A stretch of DNA of 64,000 bases, from assembly GCA_027592035.1 (NCBI GenBank), contig JAQCIK010000009.1, positions 3,444-67,443 of the forward strand, written 5' to 3'. Position 1 is the stretch's first letter. Every line of letters begins with the position of its first letter. The position numbers were made by a program, and so were the translations under genes. The notes beneath the pieces were generated by a model. The model was not told the DNA's origin and ran no database searches. It saw only the letters and a list, made by a program, of their open reading frames with translations. Below, in pieces: positions 15,431 through 24,449 of this stretch. Source of the DNA: Casp-actino8 sp001510455 (lineage in GTDB: Bacteria > Actinomycetota > Acidimicrobiia > Acidimicrobiales > Ilumatobacteraceae).

Positions 15431-16486
15431 ATGAAGTTGTCCATGATGCTCAATTACGCCGGCGGCTTCCACCAGGCGGTCGACCGAGTGGTCGAACTCG
15501 AGAAGGCCGGACTCGACGTGGTCTGGATCGCCGAGGCCTACAGCGCCGATGCAATCAGTCAGGTCGGATACCTGGCGGCCAAGACAAACACCGTCGAGAT
15601 CGGAACCGGAATTCTGAACGTCTACAGCCGTACGGCGGCTCTCATGGCGCAGACGGCGGTCGGTTGCGACTACGTGAGCAACGGTCGCTTCATTCTCGGA
15701 CTGGGTGCCAGTGGCCCGCAGGTGATCGAAGGGTTCCACGGCGTTCCTTACGAGAAGCCCATGATGCGTCTGAAGGAGTACATCGAGGCGTGTCGGATGA
15801 TCTGGAAGCGTGAGCAGCCGTTCCAGATGGATGGTCAGACGGTCAAGGTTCCAGTGCCGGCCGGCGAGGGGACCGGACTCGGCAAGCCACTGAAGATCAT
15901 CAAGCCCGGGCAGGACATCAGACCCGACATTCCGATCTGGTGGGCGAGCCTCATGGGTCTCAGTGTTCAGGCGACCGCCGAAGTGGCCGACGGTTGGCTG
16001 CCGATCTTCTTCGATCCCGAGAAGTTCCACACCGTGTGGGGCGACGATCTGAAGAAGGGACTGGCCAAGCGAGATCCGAAGCTCGGCCCGCTGCAGATCT
16101 CGGCCGGCGGAATGGCCGCCATCGACGAGAAGTTGACCGGAGACGCTCGTACTCAAATCCTCGACTTCGCTCGGCCGAACGTCGCTCTCTACGTCGGTGG
16201 AATGGGAGCCCGGGACAAGAACTTCTACAACACGATCTGCAAGAAGTACGGCTACGAGAAGGAAGCCATCGAGATCCAGGATCTCTACCTCTCGGGCAAG
16301 AAGGAGGAAGCCGCCGCGGCCGTTCCGGGTGCCATGCTCGAGAACACCAACCTCGTCGGACCGAAGAACTACGTGAAGGAGCGTCTGGCCGCCTACAAGG
16401 AAGCCGGTGTCACGATCTTGTCGGTCACACCGGTCGGTCCTGATGCCGTCAAGACCATCGAGACTCTGAAGGAGATGATCAGCTGA
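15431..16486 (+). CDS. LLM-class F420-dependent oxidoreductase
   Basis: This 351-residue TIM-barrel protein belongs to the luciferase-like monooxygenase family. Visible landmarks are EKAGLDVVWIAEAYSADA, TGILNVYSRTAALMAQTA and FILGLGASGPQVIEGFHG, the last being the usual cofactor-phosphate region. Actinobacterial members generally use F420 rather than FMN. ATG 15431 has GAAAGGA about seven bases upstream, and it follows larE by 25 bases. It likely forms an operon with larE and the serine hydrolase. Substrate unknown; a lipid or CoA-linked alcohol is a guess. Confidence 0.8.
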   Translation: MKLSMMLNYAGGFHQAVDRVVELEKAGLDVVWIAEAYSADAISQVGYLAAKTNTVEIGTGILNVYSRTAALMAQTAVGCDYVSNGRFILGLGASGPQVIEGFHGVPYEKPMMRLKEYIEACRMIWKREQPFQMDGQTVKVPVPAGEGTGLGKPLKIIKPGQDIRPDIPIWWASLMGLSVQATAEVADGWLPIFFDPEKFHTVWGDDLKKGLAKRDPKLGPLQISAGGMAAIDEKLTGDARTQILDFARPNVALYVGGMGARDKNFYNTICKKYGYEKEAIEIQDLYLSGKKEEAAAAVPGAMLENTNLVGPKNYVKERLAAYKEAGVTILSVTPVGPDAVKTIETLKEMIS

Positions 16487-16494
16487 TTTCGAAC

Positions 16495-17676
16495 GTGGGG
16501 GGAACCGTTTCGGCGGGCTGGGAGCCCGTGCGCGACGCTTTCGTCGCCAATCTCGAGAGCGGCCAGGAGACCGGCTGCGCGGTGTCGGTGTACCACCGAG
16601 GTCAGAAGGTGGTCGATCTCTGGGGTGGCCATTACGACGATGCCGGTACCACGCCGTATTCCGACGACACTCTGCAGTTGGTGTTCTCCACCACCAAGGG
16701 CATCACCGCCATTGCGGTGGCGATGTGCGTCGAGCGGGGACTGTTGTCGTACGACGAGAAGGTGTCGACGTACTGGCCCGAGTTCGCGGCTCACGGCAAG
16801 AGTGATGCGACCGTTGCACAACTCTTGTCGCACCAGTGCGGGCTCTACACGGTCGATGGTGAGATCTCGCTCGCTGATGCGCTCGACTGGTCGACGGTCA
16901 CGAGTCGACTCGCCGACACCGCTCCTCGGTGGCCGATCGGAGCGCAGCACGGCTATCACGCCCTCACGTACGGATGGTTGGCCGGCGAACTCGTTCGGCG
17001 GGTCGACCCCTCGGGCCGAAGTCTCGGTTCGTTCGTGCGTGACGAGATCGTCGATCGTGTCGGCGCTGAACTCTGGATCGGTCTGCCAGCCGAGCTCGAG
17101 GATCGCGTCTCGCCGATGATCGGCGGATTGAATCCGGGCGGAGGTGACGACGTCGATCCAGCCGTGAAGGCCATGCTCGAACAGTTCATGGGGCCGAACT
17201 CTCCGGCTGGTCAGGCGTTGTCGCTCAACGGGGCATTCTCGGTCGAGGGAGCGTTCAACCGCCGCGATGTTCACGCAGCCGAGATCCCGGCGGCCAACGG
17301 CATCACCAACGCCCGGAGTTTGGCCCGTATCTACGCAGCGACCATCGGCGAGGTCGACGGTGTTCGATTGCTCGATCCGAGCTCGGTCGAAGTGGCCCGC
17401 ACGACGGTCACGCCAGCTGGTGAACCCGACACCTGCCTCATCATGCCCACCACTTTCGGGATGGGTTTCATGACGCACGGACAATTCACGCCGTACGCCG
17501 GTCCTGGCTCGTTCGGTCATCCGGGGGCCGGTGGTTCGGTGGCCTTCGCCCAACCCGAGCGCGACATGGCCTTCGCCTACGTCATGAATCGGATGGCCGA
17601 GAATCTGGCGAACGATCTGCGGGCACAGGCATTGACCGATGCTGCAGCTGCGTGCGCAGACGCCGCGTCGCGCTGA
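16495..17676 (+). CDS. Serine hydrolase, beta-lactamase (class C/EstB) family
   Basis: This 393-residue protein has the SxxK catalytic motif in STTKG near residue 67, a tyrosine motif in YHALTYGWLAGE (YxN replaced by YHA), and a C-terminal HPGAGGS in the position of the KTG box. These are features of penicillin-binding-protein-like esterases rather than true beta-lactamases. No signal peptide is seen, so it is probably a cytoplasmic esterase. GTG 16495 is eight bases after the preceding stop. Its last 95 bases overlap the convergent MFS gene on the opposite strand. Confidence 0.8.
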   Translation: MGGTVSAGWEPVRDAFVANLESGQETGCAVSVYHRGQKVVDLWGGHYDDAGTTPYSDDTLQLVFSTTKGITAIAVAMCVERGLLSYDEKVSTYWPEFAAHGKSDATVAQLLSHQCGLYTVDGEISLADALDWSTVTSRLADTAPRWPIGAQHGYHALTYGWLAGELVRRVDPSGRSLGSFVRDEIVDRVGAELWIGLPAELEDRVSPMIGGLNPGGGDDVDPAVKAMLEQFMGPNSPAGQALSLNGAFSVEGAFNRRDVHAAEIPAANGITNARSLARIYAATIGEVDGVRLLDPSSVEVARTTVTPAGEPDTCLIMPTTFGMGFMTHGQFTPYAGPGSFGHPGAGGSVAFAQPERDMAFAYVMNRMAENLANDLRAQALTDAAAACADAASR

Positions 17677-18850
17677 TGTAGATCAAACTGGCGACCGCTG
17701 CCGCGGCGGCGAACACCGATATTGCTTCGCGCACTCCGATGGCATCGGACAGAACGCCCGCCAGGGCACTAGTGGCCGACATGGTCAGAGTGACGAGAGC
17801 GAAGTCTCCGGCGAGGATCCGCCCTCGCATTTCGTCGGGTGAGTGCAATTGAAGACCGAACGAGCTGAGTGTCCATTGGGCGCCTCCACCGAGATGCGCG
17901 AGTGTGATGAAGAGTGCCGCCAACGCGAACATGGGCATCCACACTCCGGTCAGGTAGCACACGCTGAAGAGAAGACTCGACATGCCGCAGATCCGGAGGA
18001 CCTTCGAGAGATCGTGTCCGGTGTAGCGCAGGGCGATAGCCGGACCGAGGCCGGCCCCGAGGCCACGAGCGCCGATGAGAATTCCTCGAGAGGCATCGCC
18101 ACCGCCGTAGACGTCACTCGCCAGAACCGCGAGCTGGGACACGACTCCACTCCCGACGGCGAATGTCGTCTTCGAAAGAATGAGGGCGAGCAGAACCGGA
18201 TCTCGTCGGGCGTGCCCGAGTGCTTCGTTCATGTCGGCCATCGGACGTAGACGGCGAGAGGTCGGTTGTCGCGGAGCCTGTAGGGGAGTGCGGATCCGAG
18301 AGAACACCCAAGCCGATGCCGCGAATGACACTGCATTGGCCACGAACGATGCATCGCGTCCGAAGATCGCCGCGAAGAATCCTCCGATGGCGGCGCCGAT
18401 CGCGAGCATGATTCCCCACGTCGATCCGAGAAGTGCGTTGGCACGGTTCAACTCGTCGGGATCGCGTGCGAGATTGGGGATCGACGCTTGGCTGGCTGGT
18501 CCGACGACCGCGGCCAAGCCGGAGATCGAACTCTGAAGTACGAAAGCGAGCCACACCGTGTCGGCGCCCACGCCAAGAAGTCCGAGAGCAGCGACGGCCT
18601 GGATGCAACTCACGATGACGAGGATTCGGCGACGGTCGAAGCGATCGGCGATGGGTCCGGCGAAGGGTGAGGCCAGAAACGACGGTAGTGAGAAGGTCAC
18701 CATCACCATCGATACAAGAAAGTTGGAGTCGGTGAGGTCTTTCACGAGGCCGAGCAGGGCCACGAAGCTGAACCAGTCCCCCATGTACGAGATGACTTGG
18801 GCGACGAACATTCGCCGCAGGTCGTCGTTCCGGCGCAGCATCGTCCACAT
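17582..18850 (-). CDS. MFS transporter (MFS_3/EntS-like exporter)
   Basis: The 422-residue integral membrane protein has about 12 hydrophobic helices and the MFS loop motif PIADRFDRRRILV after helix 2, with a related DEMRGRILAGD in the second half. The layout matches the drug/siderophore exporter group that includes EntS. It lies 25 bases downstream of the M20 peptidase gene. The last 31 codons overlap the convergent serine-hydrolase gene; this region is a polar tail (RSMPVPADRSPDSRPSDS) after the last helix, consistent with a late extension. Substrate unknown. Confidence 0.8.
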   Translation of the reverse strand: MWTMLRRNDDLRRMFVAQVISYMGDWFSFVALLGLVKDLTDSNFLVSMVMVTFSLPSFLASPFAGPIADRFDRRRILVIVSCIQAVAALGLLGVGADTVWLAFVLQSSISGLAAVVGPASQASIPNLARDPDELNRANALLGSTWGIMLAIGAAIGGFFAAIFGRDASFVANAVSFAASAWVFSRIRTPLQAPRQPTSRRLRPMADMNEALGHARRDPVLLALILSKTTFAVGSGVVSQLAVLASDVYGGGDASRGILIGARGLGAGLGPAIALRYTGHDLSKVLRICGMSSLLFSVCYLTGVWMPMFALAALFITLAHLGGGAQWTLSSFGLQLHSPDEMRGRILAGDFALVTLTMSATSALAGVLSDAIGVREAISVFAAAAAVASLIYISATRRLRTQLQHRSMPVPADRSPDSRPSDS

Positions 18851-18875
18851 GGCGACCGAACGCTACGTGCTCGGG

Positions 18876-20315
18876 TCAGCGTCGTGCGTGATCGCGAAGT
18901 ACGTGAGCCATCGCGATCGTGACCTTGCGACCGGTCGGTACGTGAAGGAATTCGTTCGGGCCGTGGGCATTCGACCCGGGCCCGAGCACTCCGGTGATCA
19001 CGAACTGGGCTTCGGGGAACTTCTCGCCGAGCATTCCCATGAAGGGGATCGTGCCACCCTCGCCGAAAGCACGCCAGGACGCACCGAATGCAGCCATCGA
19101 CGCGCGTTCGAGAGCCTCGGCGAGCCAGGGATCGAAAGTCGGTGCGTTCCAACCCGGCGCAGCATGGGAATTCGACAAGGTCACACGAGCCCGGTAGGGC
19201 ACGTCGGTTTCGAGCGCGGACCGTAGGGCAGTCAATGCTCGGTGGGGATCGCACGTCGGCGGAAGTCGGAACGACAAAGAGAGTGCTGTGTACGGACGAA
19301 GAACGTTGCCGCCCCGAGCCGTCGCGGGGAGACCATCGGCTCCCACGTACGACAATGTCGGTCGCCACGTGTGGGCGAGAATCTGTTCGACCGGATCGTC
19401 GACGCACGGACCGGCATCGTCGACGAACGGGTAGTGACTCGACAGTGGGTCGGGGAATTCTGCGCTCGTGAGTTCGGCCTCACGACGGCGATCATCGGGG
19501 ATCTCGACGTGCATCTCCTCGAGCAGGACTCGGCCGGTCGTCGCATCCTCGAGACGGTCGAGCATTGAGCGCAGGATGCGGAACGAACTGGGAACGATGC
19601 CACTCGCCTCGCCGCTGTGCACCCCCTCGGAGAGAATGTCGACGCGTGCGACGGTCGACACCAGTCCTCGCAGAGACGTGGTCACCCAGAGTCGGTTCTC
19701 GTCGAGGCAGCCCGAGTCGAGGCAGATCACCAGACTCGGTGTGCCGATGAGACCGCTGAGGTGTTCGAGGTATGCCGGCAGGTCGGGGCTGCCGCTCTCC
19801 TCGCTGGCTTCGATGAGAACGACGAGTCGACCGTGGGACCATCCCGCTCGCTGCGCGGCCTCGATGGCGAGTAGGGATGCGTAAGCGGAGTAGCCGTCGT
19901 CGGCACCGCCTCGCCCGTAGAGGCGGTCGCCCTCGAGGACCGGAGTCCAGGGACCGAGGCCGTCGCGCCAACCCTCCATCTCGGGTTGTTTGTCGAGATG
20001 GCCGTACAAGAGAACGGTGTCGTTCGGTCCGTGTCGCGAACCCTCACCGAAAGGTGGAATCTCCATGACGAGCAGCGGGGTGAGTCCCGGTAGTTCGACG
20101 ACATCGATCGACAGGCCGGCGATCTCGCGTGCGGCACACCAACGACGGATGTGTTCGACGGCTCGATCCATGTGTCCGAGTGCTTTCCACTCGGGTTCGT
20201 ACAACTTCGACACGTTGGGGATCGCGATGTAGTCGCAGATCTCGGGCAACACGTCGTCGTGCCAGACGGACGTCACGTGTCCGGAGACGATTTCATCGGA
20301 TTCGAGAGACCTCAT
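18876..20315 (-). CDS. M20-family metallopeptidase (CNDP dipeptidase-like)
   Basis: The 479-residue protein has the di-zinc M20 motifs: YGHLDKQPE (first His and catalytic Asp), RGGADDGYS (bridging Asp) and EASEESGS (catalytic Glu pair), plus the lid/dimer domain with SEGVHSGEASG. The extended N-terminus and the DKQPEMEGW sequence resemble carnosine-type dipeptidases. It probably cleaves a dipeptide or N-acyl amino acid in the cytoplasm. ATG 20315 lies 11 bases after the nitronate monooxygenase stop, consistent with a GGR-NMO-M20-MFS operon. Confidence 0.85.
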   Translation of the reverse strand: MRSLESDEIVSGHVTSVWHDDVLPEICDYIAIPNVSKLYEPEWKALGHMDRAVEHIRRWCAAREIAGLSIDVVELPGLTPLLVMEIPPFGEGSRHGPNDTVLLYGHLDKQPEMEGWRDGLGPWTPVLEGDRLYGRGGADDGYSAYASLLAIEAAQRAGWSHGRLVVLIEASEESGSPDLPAYLEHLSGLIGTPSLVICLDSGCLDENRLWVTTSLRGLVSTVARVDILSEGVHSGEASGIVPSSFRILRSMLDRLEDATTGRVLLEEMHVEIPDDRRREAELTSAEFPDPLSSHYPFVDDAGPCVDDPVEQILAHTWRPTLSYVGADGLPATARGGNVLRPYTALSLSFRLPPTCDPHRALTALRSALETDVPYRARVTLSNSHAAPGWNAPTFDPWLAEALERASMAAFGASWRAFGEGGTIPFMGMLGEKFPEAQFVITGVLGPGSNAHGPNEFLHVPTGRKVTIAMAHVLRDHARR

Positions 20316-20326
20316 GGCAGCAGATC

Positions 20327-21292
20327 TCAGCGCCGGACAGCGCTCATGGCCGCGATCACTTTCTCGGCTTCGCTGACGATCTGGCGCACGAGATCACCGG
20401 CTGGTGTGAGTTCGTGAATCGCCCCCACGCCTTGCCCGCACGGCATGAACTCCTTGGTCACGTCGACATCGGTGTCGGGCGGATATCCCATGTGATTGGC
20501 TCCCGCCTGAGCCGACGCGAACGCCTGCTCGGGAAACTTCTTCAGCTCGTCGGGATTCTTCTCGAAGTGATCCGTCCAGTCGGTTCGCACGACTCGACAG
20601 GTCTTGCCGGTGTACGCGCGCGAGATCACGGTTTCGTCCTCGGCGATGCGGGTGAGAGTGTCCTTGTAGGCGTTCGGAGCGTGGGCTTCGGGTGTGGCGA
20701 TGAAGCGAGTGCCCATCCAGACTCCGTCGGCACCGAGAGCGATCGAAGCCGCCAGGCCTCGTCCGTCGAAGAGGCCTCCAGCAGCCACCACCGGAACACG
20801 ATCACCGACGGCATCGACGACCTGAGGAACCAAGGCCATGGTGGCGACGGTGCCGGTGTGGCCACCACCTTCGGTTCCCTGGGCCACGACGAAATCGCAG
20901 CCGCTGGCCACTGCAGCAACGGCGTGGCGGACCTTGCCGCACATCGATCCCACGAGAACGTTGTTGCGATGAAGGACGTCGACGATCTCGCGCGGAACGC
21001 CGAGCCCGGCCACGAAGATTCGAGCCCCACCACGAATCACGCTTTCGACGTCGCGCTCCAGTTGACCCGGAATGGCGGTCAGGAGATCGACTCCGAAGGG
21101 TTTCGACGTGAGAGTGTGCACTCGAGCGATCTCTTCGTCGAGTTGGCCGGGTCGCATCGGTGCGGCGCCGAAGGTTCCGATTCCACCGGCCTCACTCACT
21201 GCGGCCACCAAGTCGGAGTACGAGACTCCGCCCATGCCGGCGAGCATCACGGGGTGTTCGATGTCGAGGAGTTCGGTGAGACGAGTCTTCAT
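20327..21292 (-). CDS. Nitronate monooxygenase (2-nitropropane dioxygenase family)
   Basis: The 321-residue FMN-binding TIM barrel has the family signatures HPVMLAGMGGVSYSDLVAAV at the start, AQGTEGGGHTGT (FMN phosphate loop with catalytic His) and PVVAAGGLFDGRGLAASIALGADGVWMGTRF. It oxidises nitronates or a related substrate with oxygen; in actinobacteria many members have unknown physiological substrates. ATG 21292 overlaps the stop of the upstream reductase gene as ATGA, and CGGAGG abuts the ATG. Longer in-frame starts would read into that gene. Confidence 0.85.
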   Translation of the reverse strand: MKTRLTELLDIEHPVMLAGMGGVSYSDLVAAVSEAGGIGTFGAAPMRPGQLDEEIARVHTLTSKPFGVDLLTAIPGQLERDVESVIRGGARIFVAGLGVPREIVDVLHRNNVLVGSMCGKVRHAVAAVASGCDFVVAQGTEGGGHTGTVATMALVPQVVDAVGDRVPVVAAGGLFDGRGLAASIALGADGVWMGTRFIATPEAHAPNAYKDTLTRIAEDETVISRAYTGKTCRVVRTDWTDHFEKNPDELKKFPEQAFASAQAGANHMGYPPDTDVDVTKEFMPCGQGVGAIHELTPAGDLVRQIVSEAEKVIAAMSAVRR

Positions 21293-22521
21293 CCTCCGAA
21301 CGGTACTTGGTACGCCCCTGTGCGCCGGAACAGGTGACGATGCCAACGTCGCGGTGTGAGAGCGATGGCCCGCGGCTCGTCCTCGAACATCCAGCGGGCG
21401 AAGTTGCGACGTCCCCAGTTGCCGGCGTGGTCGAGGATCGCGATGGCACCTTGAGCACCAGTGTCTCGGGCCAATACCTTCGACAGTCGAAGTGACATGC
21501 GATGGTCGGCGGCCAGGTGGCGATCGACCGCTGATCGATAGTGACGGCGGACCTCGACAGGTTCACCTCCAGCGGCGATCGCACGAGCGGCTTCGACACC
21601 GGTCAGCAGGGCCTGTCCGATTCCCTCACCGGTCAGAGCATCGGTCGCCATGGCCGCGTCGCCCACGACGAGGACCCGACCCACGCCAGTGGTCGCGTGA
21701 TCGATTCGGGCCGGAATCGGCCACGCAGTGTGGCGACCTTCGAATTCGGCGTCGGGACCGAGTGCCGCGACGACATGTGGTCGTTGCACGAGATCCTCCC
21801 AGGTGCGCTTCATGTCCTTGCCATGTCGGGTTCCGTCGCGGAGAATTCCGAAACCAACGTTGGCGCGCCCACCGGGCAACGGGAAGCTCCAGGCGTAACC
21901 GGGAAGCAGATCGCGATCGAACCAGACGTGGAGTCGTGAGGCGGCCGTTCCGGTCACGTTGCTCACGTACTGACGGAACGCATGCCACTCGCCGAGGTAA
22001 CCCTCAGGAGTCATGCCGAGTGACCGACGGATCGGGCTCCACATGCCATCGGCGGCCACGAGCCAACGAGTCGTGATGGTGGAGCCGTCGTCGAACGCGA
22101 CATCGACGGTCTGCTCGCGCTGTACGAGTCCGGTGAACGACACTCCTTCGATCACGTCGACTCCGACCGAACGGGCTCGCTCGACGAGCGCGTCGTCGAG
22201 ATCGAGCCGCGGGACCACGGCGGCGTATCGCCCATCGGAGGGCAGAGGGACGAACACCTCCCGCCCCGACGGCGAGCGCAGCCATGCACCGTCGACATCG
22301 AACCAGTTCGACATCCGGGACGGATCGAGTCCGAGTGTTTCGAGGTGGCGAAGAGCAAGAGTCGTCAGACCGTCACCGCAGCATTTGTCGCGTGGGAATC
22401 GAGCCTTGTCGACGAGGGTGACCGAGAGTCCGGCATCGACGGCTGTGATGGCGGCAGCGGTGCCGGCTGGTCCGGCTCCGACGATCACGAGGTCACGTAT
22501 CGAAGGGTCGGTCGCGGGCAC
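21289..22521 (-). CDS. Geranylgeranyl reductase-family FAD-dependent oxidoreductase
   Basis: This 410-residue flavoprotein opens with the ADP-binding motif VIVGAGPAGTAAAI, has FPRDKCCGDGLTTLALR (the conserved PxxKxCGxGL of the geranylgeranyl reductase group), and a second FAD motif VLVVGDAAMATDALTGEGI. It probably reduces isoprenoid double bonds, for example of menaquinone side chains or polyprenols, at the membrane surface. The start GTG 22521 follows TAGCCT by six bases. It heads a run of four minus-strand genes. Confidence 0.82.
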   Translation of the reverse strand: MPATDPSIRDLVIVGAGPAGTAAAITAVDAGLSVTLVDKARFPRDKCCGDGLTTLALRHLETLGLDPSRMSNWFDVDGAWLRSPSGREVFVPLPSDGRYAAVVPRLDLDDALVERARSVGVDVIEGVSFTGLVQREQTVDVAFDDGSTITTRWLVAADGMWSPIRRSLGMTPEGYLGEWHAFRQYVSNVTGTAASRLHVWFDRDLLPGYAWSFPLPGGRANVGFGILRDGTRHGKDMKRTWEDLVQRPHVVAALGPDAEFEGRHTAWPIPARIDHATTGVGRVLVVGDAAMATDALTGEGIGQALLTGVEAARAIAAGGEPVEVRRHYRSAVDRHLAADHRMSLRLSKVLARDTGAQGAIAILDHAGNWGRRNFARWMFEDEPRAIALTPRRWHRHLFRRTGAYQVPFGG

Positions 22522-22527
22522 GAGGAG

Positions 22528-22533
22528 AGGCTA
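22528..22533 (-). promoter_or_regulatory. Putative -10 TAGCCT, leaderless start
   Basis: TAGCCT on the minus strand lies six bases before GTG 22521 of the reductase gene. The same hexamer occurs seven bases ahead of the helicase start at 43869. Confidence 0.5.
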
Positions 22534-22573
22534 GGAGGGCCCTTCGACTGGTGCTCGACTCGGCGCCACTTCC

Positions 22574-22579
22574 TATGAT
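22574..22579 (+). promoter_or_regulatory. Putative -10 TATGAT for the SDR/MaoC pair
   Basis: TATGAT is one base from the TATAAT consensus and lies about 55 bases before ATG 22634, implying a leader of roughly 45-50 bases with GGAAGGA at 22621-22627 as ribosome-binding site. No good -35 is evident. Confidence 0.45.
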
Positions 22580-22633
22580 CGACATCACGTAAGTCACACG
22601 GGCGACGGCCCGGCGATTCGGGAAGGACACGAC

Positions 22634-23551
22634 ATGGCGCGACTGTGCGAAGGACGAGTGGCGATCGTGACCGGAGCCGGTCGAGGGATCGGTCGTGAGC
22701 ATGCGCTGAGCCTGGCCGCTCAGGGCGCCAAGGTCGTCGTGAACGATCTCGGCGGTGGCGTCGACGGCTCGGGTGGTGACCGATCGCCGGCCGAGCAAGT
22801 GGTGGCCGAGATCGTGGCCATGGGCGGCGAAGCCGTCGCCAACGGCGACAGCGTGAGCGATTGGGCCGGAGCCGAGCGTCTCATTCGCACGGCGGTCGAT
22901 GTCTTCGGCGATCTGCACGTCGTCGTCAACAATGCGGGAATCCTCCGCGATCGCATGCTTTTCTCGATGGCCGAGGAGGAGTGGGATGCCGTGATCAACG
23001 TCCACCTGAAGGGCACGTTCGCTCCCAGTCGCTTCGCCTGCTCCTACTGGCGTGAACGTTCGAAGGCCGGTGAGTCGGTCGATGGACGCATCATCAACAC
23101 GACGTCGGTGTCGGGAATCTACGGAAATGCAGGACAGACCAATTACGGCGCTGCGAAGGCCGGCATCGCCGCCTTCACCAACATCGCCGCCATCGAGATG
23201 GCGCGCTACGGCGTCACGGTGAACGCCGTCGCGCCAGTCGCGCTCACCCGGATGACCGAAGGTCTCGGACCGGCCCCCGAAACCGACGAGGACCGCGAAC
23301 GTCGCTCTCCTCGTTGGATCGCTCCCATCGTCACCTGGTTGGCCTCGGCCGAAGCCAAGGCAGTCACTGGTCGCGTGTTCGAAGCGAGCGGTGACGTTCT
23401 CGCAGTGGCCGAAGGTTGGGTGCGTGGGCCGCGGACGGCACCCGTCGACGATCCGACCGCACTCGGGCCCATCGTGGCCGATCTCTTGGCGTCCGCCCGC
23501 AAGAACTCGGGAATGAATGGCGAACCGGGCGGTTGGCCGCAACCCAAGTGA
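22634..23551 (+). CDS. SDR-family 3-hydroxyacyl-CoA/17-beta-hydroxysteroid dehydrogenase (Hsd4A type)
   Basis: Rossmann motif TGAGRGIG near residue 13, VVVNDLGGGVDGSGGD, VVNNAGILRDRM, and the catalytic Ser/Tyr/Lys in TTSVSGIYGNAGQTNYGAAK are visible. The NDLGG and NAGILRD signatures match MFE-2/Hsd4A enzymes that oxidise (3R)-hydroxyacyl-CoAs in fatty acid or sterol side-chain beta-oxidation. GGAAGGA is seven bases before ATG 22634. A MaoC-type hydratase follows 43 bases later, so the two together reconstruct the hydratase-plus-dehydrogenase activities of MFE-2. Confidence 0.82.
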   Translation: MARLCEGRVAIVTGAGRGIGREHALSLAAQGAKVVVNDLGGGVDGSGGDRSPAEQVVAEIVAMGGEAVANGDSVSDWAGAERLIRTAVDVFGDLHVVVNNAGILRDRMLFSMAEEEWDAVINVHLKGTFAPSRFACSYWRERSKAGESVDGRIINTTSVSGIYGNAGQTNYGAAKAGIAAFTNIAAIEMARYGVTVNAVAPVALTRMTEGLGPAPETDEDRERRSPRWIAPIVTWLASAEAKAVTGRVFEASGDVLAVAEGWVRGPRTAPVDDPTALGPIVADLLASARKNSGMNGEPGGWPQPK

Positions 23552-23594
23552 CGTTCACTCGTACAAGTCGTTCATCAACGAAGGAGACAATGAC

Positions 23595-24446
23595 ATGCCG
23601 TTGAACCCAGAAGCCGTCGGAGCCACCGGAGACGTCCGCACGATCTCGTGGAACTCGAAGGACGCACTCCTGTACGCAGTGGGAATCGGAGCCGGTTCGG
23701 CCGACCTCCCGTTCTCCACTGAGAACACGTCGGGTGTCGATCAACTCGTGTACCCCACTTTCGCCGTGGTGGCCGGTTCGGGAACGGCCTCCCCGGGCAA
23801 GAGCGCCATGGGGGAGATCGGAACTTTCAACTGGGCGATGCTCGTCCACGGTTCACAGGCCGTCACTCTCCATCGCCCCATCCCCGTCGAAGCCAATGCG
23901 ACGACTCAGGACAAGGTCGTCGCCATGTACGACAAGGGTAAGGCCGCCGTCGTGGTGACCGAGTCGGAGGTCAAGACGGCGGAGGGCGAACCGCTCTTCA
24001 CGACTCGTTCGTCGGTGTTCATTCGCGGCGAAGGCGGTTGGGGCGGCGACCGCGGGCCGTCGGGTCCGCAGAACGAGCCGCCGGCCTCGGCCCCCGATCA
24101 CGAGATCACTCTGCAGACGTCTCCCGACCAGGCGTTCGTCTACCGACTGTCGGGGGATCGCAATCCGTTGCACACCGATCCCTCGTTCGCCGCCCTCGGC
24201 GGATTCGATCGACCGATCCTTCATGGTCTGTGCACCTACGGGTTCACCGGACGAGCGTTGCTGAAGGCTCTGTGCGACGACGACGTGAGTCGTTTCCACC
24301 ACATCGAGGGACGCTTCTCGTCGCCGGTCATGCCCGGTGACGCACTCACCGTTCGCATCTGGAAGACGTCGGCCGGCGAAGCCGTGTTCACCACCTCGGT
24401 GGCCGACAAGGCCGTGATCGATCAGGGTCTGGTCCGCTTCTCCTGA
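23595..24446 (+). CDS. MaoC-type (R)-specific enoyl-CoA hydratase
   Basis: The 283-residue protein has a double hot-dog layout like eukaryotic hydratase 2. The C-terminal half carries the hydratase-2 motif GDRNPLHTDPSFAALGGFD with catalytic Asp and His, then PILHGLCTYG. The N-terminal half is the non-catalytic hot-dog containing YPTFAVV. It should hydrate trans-2-enoyl-CoAs to (3R)-hydroxyacyl-CoAs, the substrate of the preceding SDR. AAGGAG eight bases before ATG 23595 decides the start. The stop is three bases from the convergent nucS stop. Confidence 0.85.
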   Translation: MPLNPEAVGATGDVRTISWNSKDALLYAVGIGAGSADLPFSTENTSGVDQLVYPTFAVVAGSGTASPGKSAMGEIGTFNWAMLVHGSQAVTLHRPIPVEANATTQDKVVAMYDKGKAAVVVTESEVKTAEGEPLFTTRSSVFIRGEGGWGGDRGPSGPQNEPPASAPDHEITLQTSPDQAFVYRLSGDRNPLHTDPSFAALGGFDRPILHGLCTYGFTGRALLKALCDDDVSRFHHIEGRFSSPVMPGDALTVRIWKTSAGEAVFTTSVADKAVIDQGLVRFS

Positions 24447-24449
24447 TCG

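Noticed and set aside
21293..21346. Longer start for nitronate monooxygenase
   Set aside because: The extension overlaps the reductase gene; ATG 21292 gives the ATGA coupling and the canonical N-terminus.
23517..23594. Extended N-terminus for the MaoC hydratase beginning inside the SDR gene
   Set aside because: AAGGAG at 23581-23586 fixes ATG 23595 and the extra residues lack homology-like content.
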